A stretch of 64,000 nucleotides of DNA from Durusdinium trenchii. Its lineage: Eukaryota > Sar > Dinophyceae > Suessiales > Symbiodiniaceae. The notes beneath the pieces were generated by a model, which searched no databases, was not told the DNA's origin, and saw nothing but the letters and a program-made list of their open reading frames with translations. The position numbers were made by a program, and so were the translations under genes. The stretch spans positions 104,247 to 168,246 of the forward strand of contig CAXAMN010008524.1 in NCBI GenBank assembly GCA_963970005.1. Reading direction: 5' to 3'. Shown here one piece after another: positions 55,426 through 64,000 of the stretch (positions are counted from its first letter, which is position 1; each line of letters begins with the position of its first letter).

Positions 55426-56180
55426 ATGGCTGATTCCGATTTTGGCTTTGCTCCACCACCTACTGATACTATAGCAAGGGCACAGCTCCGCCCCCTGCAG
55501 CCGCCCACTACTTACCAGGGAATCCTCTTCCCTATCTTGCGCCATCGGCCACTCACCAGCCCGAGTTATTGCTGCTCTCATGGATGATCGCTACACTTCG
55601 CACCCTGGTCACAGATCTCCAGAACCATCCCATTCTCACAGATCCCATCCCTTACCCTTCTTCTTTCACAGACCAACAGGCCTACCGCCTCTACCTACAG
55701 GTCCGGAACACCTTGCGCCACCTGGTCACCATCACCGCGGACCTATGCCAGGGCATCAGCATACTCCAATTTCTGCCCGGCTCACCGGGCTCACCAGGCC
55801 ACTACAGGATGGACCCAGCCGCCCGTTTCCCACCATGCGCCACAACCAACTTCCTCTCCACACCAATCCCGCCACCGACTCGTCCGCCAACAGCTATCCC
55901 ACCCCAGCATCGCCTGATCACACACCTTACTCCACGAGCTAGATCCCGCTCCCGTGACAGGCCCTCTACAACCACAACTACCACCACCACCACATCAGCA
56001 TCCCCAGCCAATACCTTTACGCCTGACCACCGACCTTTCTCCGACATCACCAATTCCCACAGCCATCGCAGCTCCCTACATCAATCTCTCTGGACCGCTA
56101 CATCAACACCCTCTTCGAGTCCATCCGCAAACACATGGCAGCTACATTCAGGCCCCGACTACACCGGCTCTTCAAGGTAG
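55426..56180 (+). pseudogene. E5 ORF4: paralogue of ORF3, frameshifted near its start
   Basis: ATG 55426 opens MADSDFGFAPPPTD, similar to the ORF3 start. A frameshift near 55475-55490 moves into the main frame. That frame has LPYLAPSATHQPELLLSW (about 55530-55580), then LQNHPILTDPIPYPSSFTDQ and ILQFLPGSPGSPGHYRMDPA. An Arg/Ser segment (RARSRSRDRPS) and a Thr-rich end follow. Gene order and motif order match ORF3, so this is an ancient tandem duplication within the element. Confidence 0.6.
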
Positions 56181-56290
56181 CCCGATGTTTCACCCTCGCA
56201 TTGACTTTTTCAAGCTCCGGTAAAAATTACAGCCCTGCCATCACCATTTTCAGCATCTCATTTGTTTCTCTTCAGGTCTATACGACTTTC

Positions 56291-56303
56291 CCGCAGCCGT
56301 CTT
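56291..56303 (+). promoter_or_regulatory. Spliced-leader-like motif 4
   Basis: CCGCAGCCGTCTT, 53 bases before the ATG at 56344; 10 of 13 bases match the leader start. Confidence 0.4.
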
Positions 56304-56343
56304 TGCGCACCCACGGCCCCCGATCTGGCCCCGCATCCGCGCC

Positions 56344-56649
56344 ATGCCCATTGATCTTGACTCTCCAGATTGGGATCTCAGCCCCTCAGCGCTTGAGGAC
56401 CTTCAGGGTGATCCTTACACTCTGCCTGCCATCAAAGTTGAACAACCGGATTTGCCGGAAGTCAAATCAGAGTCAATCAAAGATAAGCCCACAGAACCCA
56501 CGCATCCAACCCCATTCGGGGTCCAACAAGTCACTGGCGCCACCACTCCAGCCTTTTCTCCACCTCCAAAAACACCTCCATTTCCGGCACCGTCTCCTCC
56601 CAAACACTGCAACACACCCCAACCGCGCACGGCGCGCTCCTCCACTTGA
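56344..56649 (+). CDS. E5 ORF5: acidic N-terminal part, probably of the RT protein
   Basis: ATG 56344 reads MPIDLDSPDWDLSPSALEDL, then acidic and Pro-rich sequence, closing with TGA at 56647-56649. The same frame continues beyond the stop (MTNVPILKKARPGQPPLRPL from 56719) up to the RT domain, where a frameshift near 56830 leads into RT. The likely ancestral arrangement is one protein, ORF5 plus RT, now broken by one stop and one frameshift. Confidence 0.55.
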   Translation: MPIDLDSPDWDLSPSALEDLQGDPYTLPAIKVEQPDLPEVKSESIKDKPTEPTHPTPFGVQQVTGATTPAFSPPPKTPPFPAPSPPKHCNTPQPRTARSST

Positions 56650-56839
56650 GCTTCCCACAAACCGCCACCTCCATCCCCTTCCACCACCACCAGCAGTGAA
56701 GACCCAGTCCTTCTTATGACCAACGTCCCTATCCTCAAGAAAGCACGCCCAGGCCAGCCACCGCTTCGCCCCCTCGCATACCAAGACCCTCCCTCCACTA
56801 CTCTTGTTCCACCACCTGCTCTCGCTCCCTCTCTGCTCC

Positions 56840-58112
56840 TCCTCCCAACCTCCGCACACGCTATAAATGGGGCTTCAGAAAAGACTTCATGATCCCATAC
56901 GGCGTCGTCCACCTCAAAGAGAAGAAGCACTGGAGGAAAGGTCGCACCATTATCTCATACTTCCAATCCCTCAGCGGTAACCTCCTCCGCATTACCAGCC
57001 GAGCCCTTGACATTATCCTGCAACACCTCTTTCCACAGCTTCCAGGTCAACTATCAATCCCACAACTGTGGTCCCACTTCCACTGCTACCTCAACGACAC
57101 ACCACCCGACATCCCCCTATATGCCACCAACAATGATCTTGTGGGCTTCTTCAACTCAGTTCCACAGCACCGCCTGATTGACGCTGTTCACTCCCTCGTT
57201 CAGCAATGGCAACGCCAGAATGACACCCACACCCTGACCGTTGACACCAAAGCCACTGGCAACCCTTTTCACCACTCCCACATCGGCCGGCGCCGCCGAC
57301 GCCACCCCACACAACGCACCATTCACACTGCAGACATCACGACCATTGTAGCATATGCACTCGACGCCTGCATTTTCCGGGCATGCAATCACACTTGCAA
57401 GCAAATCCGGGGGGCTGGGATTGGCTCCCAGCTCTCCCCCGCCCTTTGCAACGTCGCCATTACCCTCACCGAACACTCCTGGCAACAGCTACACAACAAT
57501 CTCCTCCAGCACACAGCTCTTCACTTTGCCTACTACCGCTACGTTGACAACCGTTTCATCGTCCGCAATGAACATTTCCTCTCACATCCCGCCATCCAAA
57601 CCCTCATCCACAACAACTTTTTCGGCGATCCCGTCGAATTGGAGACGGTGGACGACTTCCACCTATTGGGGTTCAACATCGACCTCCAGCAACGTACCAT
57701 CACCTACATACAACCCACCCAACCCTGGAAAATCAGGGACCACACCAGCGCCGGTAGCCAGCGCTTGGCTCTGTCCGGCTTAGCTTCACGACTTCACTCC
57801 ATCTACACCTACACCTTTCCATCCCACCATGCCACCGCTGCGGCTGAAGCTTTGGTCCACCTCTACGCCCAAAAAGGGCATGACCTGCACGCGTGCAGGC
57901 GGTTTTTGAGAAAAAGACCGCGTTTCCACCGTTCGATCTGCGCCGACTACGGCTTGTTGTGTGTGTCACACGTTGGTTCTAAGGGCTTTCAATTGTTCAC
58001 CCCTCCACTACCAGCGTCACCGTTTCCAATTCAATTTTTCCACTCATATGACCTTATCACAGGCAGGGGGCCACAGCTCCATTCATCAGTCTGTGGCCAA
58101 CGAAGCTACTGA
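56840..58112 (+). CDS. E5 reverse transcriptase with YVDN box (Penelope-like?)
   Basis: The frame is open from about 56840 (NLRTRYKWGFRKDFMIPYGV). From ATG 56889 the motifs are YGVVHLKEKKHWRKGRTIIS (residues 4-23), NDLVGFFNSVP at 82-92 (motif A), GAGIGSQLSPALCNVAI at 175-191 (motif B), and YYRYVDNRFIV at 215-225 (motif C, codons 57540-57551). DDFHLLGFNIDLQQRTITYI follows. The order resembles Penelope-like RTs (YGLPKxHK, GSPLSP, RYVDD, FLD). Asn replaces the second Asp of the catalytic box. The C-terminus runs into the right terminal repeat and stops at 58110-58112. No endonuclease domain is seen. Confidence 0.78.
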
Positions 58113-58403
58113 TGTTTGGAGAGGATATGAACCTGGGACGCCAGGTTCACGTACCTGCAACAGATTTGAACTTTTGCCCACGCTGTTCCAATTTCTCTTG
58201 TTTGCTTCCATGGTAGTTCATGATACCTCCCCCAAACCATTTTCCTTCCGCCTTGCAGCTGCTGAACGCCGCTTTCACTTGAGCGCTTTTCGGAAACATT
58301 GTTCAACAATACTTTTTTGGCTGACCCTTGCACCTTTCCGTTCCCTCACCTTACTTCTCAACGTGGCAATTGAGTCTAACTGAAAACCCAAGTTCGAAGT
58401 GTG
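57958..58403 (+). repeat. E5 right terminal repeat, 446 bp
   Basis: It is offset by exactly 7525 from the left copy, with no indels. Differences include CACCCTGG/CACGTTGG, CTACTAGC/CTACCAGC and GCTCCTG/GCTACTG. It encodes the last residues of the RT frame. Confidence 0.95.
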
Positions 58404-59452
58404 TGGCGTGTATTGTGTTGCTGTGCATGTGCAGCGTTTCATGACGTGTGCAGTGCCTGTTGCCGTGCAGTTGGACTTGGGTTTTCGTGGGAGTGTTTTA
58501 GAGGTGTCGGATGTCGCTATGCCATTGGGATGTGCTGTTTCAGGGCTTATTCGCAGGTTTGTGTTCGTAAAAAGTCTCAGGCAGGATTACGAGCTGGAAA
58601 ACATGCGGCTTAAGAGGGGCGCTATATAAAAGGATTGGGTTGCGGTCGGCACCTTGCCTGAAGTTAGGAGAGCATTGTCGCTCCTTTGGATGAGGAATTG
58701 TGGCAAAGTGGAGGCTTTGCGAGATGTGACCAAGCTGAACTCAGAATAATTTCCCCCCTATTGAAATACTCGGCCGCAAAGCCAGGATGCAACCTGAAAA
58801 GATGCCCAACAAACGGAAAAAACATATGAAAAGCAATTGTATCCTCTAGGTGGGACACCATGTCTGGTGAGAAACATGATCTTATGTTAAATGCAGCTGT
58901 AGGAGTGTACAGGGTGTACAGGCTGAGAGTGTTCTGAAAGTGGGATCGCATTACTGAGATGTCAAGTTGAGGTAGGTCGGTTCTGGAGTCTGGACTGGAG
59001 TTTATGGAACGAGAGACCATAAGAGGCCGAGAATTGTTTTCATAGCAAAGTTGCTGCAGATCGTGAGATAATTCACAAAATATATTCCAACCTCCAACTT
59101 CCTTTGTCGGTGCTATCGAGATTTCACAAGAAACTGTTTGTTCAATTTCCGAAGGCCTGGGCCAAGCAAGCGTTTTGCACAGACTATCTACTTTGAAGCT
59201 ATTCAGCCTGAGCGCTTGACTTTATACTAGGGACGCCCCTTGCCAGATGTTGAGCCCAGCTACTTACATCTTTCAAATCGTGCTCGCAACCCACGCCGGC
59301 CATTCGATGGGGCCCCTACACTTTCCCCGCCACATGTCTAGATGGCTTCAAAGTGTAGAAGAGCGGAGTCAAGCTCAGATTACCTCAGCTATATAGGAAC
59401 AAGAAGCTACTAGGAACAAAGGGCATCGCTACTAGGAGCAAGGACGGTACTA

Positions 59453-59477
59453 GGGGCTCCTGGCCTTACTACTAGGA
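59453..59477 (+). repeat. Half of an inverted 25-bp repeat
   Basis: Identical to the reverse complement of 49230-49254. It lies within a cluster of CTACTAGGA-type sequences (59395-59480). Confidence 0.8.
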
Positions 59478-61915
59478 GGAAGGACGCTAGCCAAGTCACC
59501 AAGGTTTCACCTGACAAGACGGCGCGCTCAATAGACGAGACGACTAGAATTCTAACGGATGTCTTGCTTGTTGCCTGTCGCAACTCGTTCCGCCGCCCAG
59601 CTGTCAAAAGACCTTGTAAGGCATCTACGTAAGCATAATCAAGCAGCAAGCATATTAAAAACTAAAAAGGAGGTTGTAGGTTTACGGTCTTGCTCGGTTT
59701 ACTTTCCGCCCCGCAGCCAGTCAATCTATCGATGTTTGCTTGCGGTCACCTCCGCCCAAAAAACGAAAAAACACTGCCTCGAGGTTTGCGCAGAGCATTT
59801 GGCCACAAAGTCATGACATAAGCAGGATATCCCGGCTATCCAATGTAGTGGATCCTCCTTCTCCGGCCTACCTTACCTGAAGCTGCCAGAGCTCCTGGAA
59901 TTTGCTCCCATAATCTGTCACGCCTTGCCAGTAGATCTGGCTTGATTGTTTCCTTGGCGCCACATTGCTATACGTAATTTAGAGAAGTCAAATCAAACCC
60001 GCCACATGGCTATTCCGTCGCTCTCAAACTACCGCCCAATGTCCTCCACCTGTTCTGGGTATCAGGTCTATGCCTCGCCCACAGCCGCAGCCCTACATTG
60101 ATCCACACTTCCGGCGCGCACTGTATGGATTTAAGCCTAGTTTAAATTCACATGCAATTCATCCAGTTCGACAATACCCTACCATTCCAAAGTTCCAATC
60201 CTCGTCCTTCTGACTTTCTGATTCTGAATTAATTAGCCTGTGCCTTTGACATCCTTTGAGTGCCTCGCGTGGTCAAAGGCTCCCTTTGAATTTGGTGTGC
60301 CTGAGTCGTAGGCGTAGGCTGTCAGGGCAGTATGGTTCACCTCAGTATAGTTGTCGCGATCATGTTCGAGCATGTAGAAGCTGAGCGGTTTGGATTCTGG
60401 CTCCGCGGTCACCCCTTCAAATAAAAATGGCACAGTCTTGATTGATTGGGCAACACCTCCATGGGGCCCAATGGCACGGGCGCCTTGTTGGCTTCAGTTT
60501 CAACGAGAGTTCAATTCGGTCAGTACTTCCTGGGTTGCAAAACGCTTTGGCTGCAGGTGTGTGAGAGTTCCTGTTGCAGTGCACTGCTGAAGCAAGTCTG
60601 ACGGAGACTCCCCCCTCGCCTCACTTTAGGAGAAATCCTCATGCAAAACGCTGGAGAATTGCCACTGAGGAAGTCTAACAGTCTAACACGAAACGCTTCC
60701 TGTGGAGACCTGAAGTGATACTTCCTTGCTGGTGCGGTGGCGTTTTCTGAGACAGTCTCTTATCCCAAAAGAGTGTCACACAAAATTCTAAATGTGTCGT
60801 GCCAAAAGCATCCTTGCTTTGCAGGGTTTCGGTGGTGTTAACAAGGAGATTCCTTTTCCGAAGTCTAGGCTACGGTACAAGTACAAATTGGGCTCGTGGT
60901 TTCTGTCAGGTTTGCTGCCGCTATTTTGCAAACTTTGTTATACCTGACTGGTGGTGGTGCCAGGATCAAGAAGGCGTTGAAGCAGCCACTAGTGGTGTCT
61001 GACCTCCCGCAAAGACCTCAAACCTGTGAGAAGTTGTAGAGACATGTTTAGACTCACACGTTTTGCTCTACGATGATCTGATATGTTTCTTTATTGTTTT
61101 TGTATGTCAATGTCCATTTTAAATCATGCAATCATGACAGTCGCTTCTTCCACGTCCCACAAAGGTTGCAGCAAATCCAACCTGTCCAGTCAGAACAGCC
61201 AGTCCAGTCTGTTCCGACGCAGTCAGCGAAGCCTTTGCAGGAGTGGGCAATTGAATGTCAACCAATTCAAATCAACTACTGTCAGTTGTTGAGAGGGATA
61301 GCACTAAATCATCAGATGTTGATGACGAACTGTGTGGTAATGTGTTTCATCACAGGAATCCACACCGTAGGCTGTTTTGTTCCTCAGCATGATTGGCTTT
61401 GTTTAGTGACGGGTGTTCCACGCAATGACATCAATGAGTCAATGACATTTCTGTTCGCCTGAGGATTGGTCTCATATCTCATTAAATTCACCAGCCACAT
61501 TTGAAACATGCTGTGAAAAGTGCCCTTTTTGACAGAGTGTTTAAGCGGAATTCTTTCCATGAGTTCTTTCTGTCGCCATTTTGGGTTATATACAGGGCCC
61601 GTCCCACTGCATCCAAACTGCCCGTAAACGCCGATCCAGGATTCATAGCAATTCGTGCCAGAATGCGCAACCGAGTGTTCTTGAAATTGCCTGTTGAGGC
61701 CAGCTACGTTGGTCGCTGGACTTGGCTATAGTCCCGGCAAGCACTCAGGAAGTAATTGTTCAGACAAAGTGAGGCTCGTACATATGGCTACGGCCAGAAA
61801 CGTAAGGCTTGGACATACCTCCATGGGGTGTGGATCAAAAGGTGGGTGTGTGATCCAAGCCCTTGGATCACAGGTTTGGTTTTCCTGGAGGTGGTCCATG
61901 GAGCAAAAAAAACGA

Positions 61916-62077
61916 GGGCAGAAGAAGAAGAAGAGCAAGCAAGAAAAAGACAAAACAGAAAGAAGACAGGAAGAAGGAGGACAAAGCAAAGAAGCAGAAG
62001 AAGGAGAAGGAGAAGGAAGACAAGAAAAAGAAACAGAAAACAGGACAGACCAAGAACAAGATGAAAGAATTAAGCAA

Positions 62078-62108
<31 letters not shown>

Positions 62109-62132
62109 GACAGCAAGAAGAAGAAGGATAGC
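61916..62132 (+). repeat. Purine-rich (GAA/AAG) tract
   Basis: About 215 bases that are almost entirely A and G, with AGAAGAAG runs. It yields Lys/Glu-rich frames on this strand and Ser/Phe/Leu-rich frames on the other, which are not taken as genes. Confidence 0.85.
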
Positions 62133-62339
62133 AAGCAGAAGACAACAACAGGTGAGCCTCTAGACACTCGGGGCGCCCACAACAACCCGTCCTAGAACCA
62201 GGGAGACAAGCACAAGCCATTTTGTGAAGCCAGCCCACCAGTCGATCCTGGATCCTGAAATTACTGGGTTCTGCTAATTGGCTTTTTGTTCTTTCTCTCT
62301 TGGCTTGGGGTCGATTTCAGAGGCCACCCTCCATCCAAA

Positions 62340-62411
62340 GCTCCCTTGGTCTAGTGGATAAGGCTATTCTCTTTGCGTCCCGCGGTAGTTCGATTCTTCC
62401 TGGCGCTTACC
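62340..62411 (+). repeat. tRNA-like sequence, possible SINE head
   Basis: TGGTCTAGTGG (62347-62357) fits the RNA polymerase III A box, and AGTTCGATTCT (62387-62397) fits the B box at nine of 11 positions, 40 bases apart. The D arm (GTCT/AGGC) and T arm pair reasonably, but the anticodon and acceptor stems do not. It is therefore a tRNA pseudogene or the head of a tRNA-derived SINE, not a working tRNA. Confidence 0.4.
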
Positions 62412-64000
62412 TTTGGATTCCTGAAGGACAGCGATGCACAGGGACACCCACCAATTCACTTTTCAACTTAGCGGCTGCGGCTTCCGCTAAATATGTTCGA
62501 GGTTTTGCTTTTGGAGCCTTCGTTTCTCTGATGAAGGCCCAAGGCCTCGCTTGGGGCTGGGTGTGAAGACTGCTCTCGAAGTGCCCTTCCCAAAGGCTTC
62601 ACCCGTTCGCACTCTCCACTGTGTCAGGGCGGCGACTTTCAACGTATATAAGAGAGTCCACTAATTGGAAAACTGTTGATAGCCGAAAAAATGAGTGGTG
62701 AACTCAATCCAGCTGCCAGTCCACTCTTGGTGGACCCAAGAAACTGGAAGTGCATGAGCCCAACAAAAAGGTTTACCGGAAGCCAGTAAATTGAAAGTCT
62801 CACCTAATAACACTCACGCACGGCTCTTTGAGCCCACTGTGTCAGGGTTCACTTGAGAATCAGGCTTGGATCAAGTGAGCCACTCGTCTGATCCATAGGG
62901 CTTGGATCAGCGCGGAACGATCCATACCAGGGCTTCTGGCCACACCCATATGTACACCACGGATGCGCAGCATCGCTTCAAGATTGGGAGTTTCGCGTTC
63001 GCCTCCGGCGGAAGGAGAACAACAACCGGGCGAAAGTGAGCTCCCGGAAGAGCGCCATCGTCTCCGTCGAAGAAGGAGCAACCTAAAGACACGCCCAATG
63101 GAGCTACTGAAGATGACAAAGACCTTCCAGGTTCCGGAGGTTGCCAGTGAGGATGCATACTGTTCCTGAAGGTGACGAGGAGCTCGTGAACAAGATTCTT
63201 GAAGGTCTCAGGGAGATGCGCTTTTGTTGGCCAGAGGTTCTCCGTCCGAGAAGGAGAAAGGACAGTGACATGGCAAGCCCGCACTCAGACGACCTGAGGG
63301 AAAGGTCATCATGGAGGTGATGGGCGGGGCTTGCCGTTGGAGGTCATGGCGGACGCTGCTTTTGGCCCACCATCTGGACGAGGCCAACAAGGAGTGATTG
63401 CACTGTATGGAGGACAGCCAGTGTAATGGGAATCTCGCCAACAGGCGTTTTGCACTATGCGGGGCTGGGCATCTTAGAGTGTCCTGACGGACCTTGAAGA
63501 ACCGCACATCTTCGACTCAGACAGTGAGGAGAGCGGTGGGAGTTTTGAGGTTTACGATGGCTGAAGAAGATTGCCATTTTGCCGAGCATGGTTGCTAAGC
63601 AACCAGGAGTACACAAATCAAGAAATGTACCAAGTTTAAACGCTTTGGCCCAACTTAGCTGCAGAAACAACCTCACCTGGCACATGTTGCGTGGACAGGC
63701 TCCCACCCAAAGATTACGTCGCGTCGCGGACGTGTGCCCAAAATGCGCCACGGCAAAAATTCTTGGGCATTGTAATAATGGATAAGAATGGCACGTGGCT
63801 TGGTCTGAGTCCGTTTGCAAGCGGCTCAGTCAGAATTGGCCCTGAGGCGGAAATTTGTACAGCGGAGACTCACTGTATTGCCGGAGATGTGGACAAAAAC
63901 GAGAGGTTGGAAACCACGAACCAGAGTTTGCTCCAATGATTTCAAAAGTTGACAGGGCATTGAGAAGCCTCTCGTTGGGACAAGGCGGTAGTGTGTTTCT

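Larger units (their letters stand above)
50433..58403 (+). mobile_element. E5: multi-ORF retroelement with direct terminal repeats, 7.97 kb
   Basis: Terminal direct repeats of 446 bp (50433-50878 and 57958-58403) align without indels and differ at about four or five positions. They enclose, on one strand, an RS-rich ORF, a Myb/SANT-like ORF, two related small ORFs, an acidic ORF and a reverse transcriptase. The coding strand is C-rich, unlike the G- and A-rich copia elements. There is no copia gag, protease, integrase or tRNA primer site. The RT type and repeats suggest a Penelope-like element, but the expected GIY-YIG endonuclease is not seen. Confidence 0.8.
58404..64000. other. Spacer without supported genes
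   Basis: Short frames on both strands have no recognised domain. It contains a half of the inverted 25-bp repeat, a purine-rich tract, a tRNA-like sequence and direct repeats of CACTGTGTCAGGG near 62619 and 62838. Frames near 63160-63560 and 63690-63940 look somewhat protein-like (for example RLRRVADVCPKCATAKILGH) but are unassigned. Confidence 0.45.

Noticed and set aside
61694-62238. Lys/Glu-rich and Ser-rich frames
   Set aside because: Both arise from the GAA-type purine tract; composition alone explains them.
62340-62411. Functional tRNA gene
   Set aside because: The acceptor and anticodon stems do not pair; only the promoter boxes and two arms fit.
1-64000. CRISPR array, rRNA genes, bacterial-type operons or a spliced-leader RNA gene
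   Set aside because: No regularly spaced repeat-spacer pattern, no rRNA-like blocks and no complete 22-base leader were found.

Overview
The window looks like nuclear DNA of a dinoflagellate (Symbiodiniaceae-like). The grounds are several Ty1/copia-type elements with short LTRs, a lysine/glycine-rich Gag, and HVDD or HIDD in place of the usual YVDD catalytic box; very low host-gene density; and CCGCAGCC(A/G)TTTT motifs resembling the dinoflagellate spliced leader. The organism assignment is an inference. No host protein-coding gene is supported with confidence. What can be read is a graveyard of retroelements, all sense on the + strand, separated by non-coding spacers.

Region by region. E0 (377-2215) is a copia RT/RNase H fragment without a visible 5' end. 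E1 (6060-10945) is a decayed copia element with partial LTRs; its gag is split by a 659-bp MITE-like insert flanked by a 12-bp target duplication. E2 (12743-19610) is structurally complete: 76-bp LTRs, GTATG target duplication, primer-binding site, polypurine tract and the order gag-PR-IN-RT-RH. It has lost the protease active site and part of gag. E3 (22215-29077) is a relative of E2 with 72-bp LTRs and intact protease and integrase motifs, but stops and frameshifts throughout. E4 (32855-44115) is another copia lineage with 142- to 156-bp LTRs. It holds a 1.49-kb AT-rich insert in the protease and a terminal-inverted-repeat DNA transposon. That transposon, with adjoining copia sequence, was later partly inverted.

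From 44.1 to 50.4 kb there are tandem duplications and no supported gene. E5 (50433-58403) is a different kind of retroelement: nearly identical 446-bp direct terminal repeats, five or six proline/threonine-rich ORFs, and a reverse transcriptase with a YVDN box that most resembles Penelope-like RTs. Most of its ORFs follow a spliced-leader-like CCGCAGCC motif. From 58.4 kb to the end there is only a possible tRNA-derived SINE, a GAA-rich tract and unassigned sequence.

Shared themes. Four copia elements carry the same primer-binding site, TGGTAGCGGAGC, consistent with initiator-Met tRNA priming. E2 and E3 both carry an extra membrane-anchored, acidic region after RNase H, like an envelope-position gene. 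E5, with its internal repeat of related ORFs and possible trans-splice acceptors, is the best candidate for an undescribed system.
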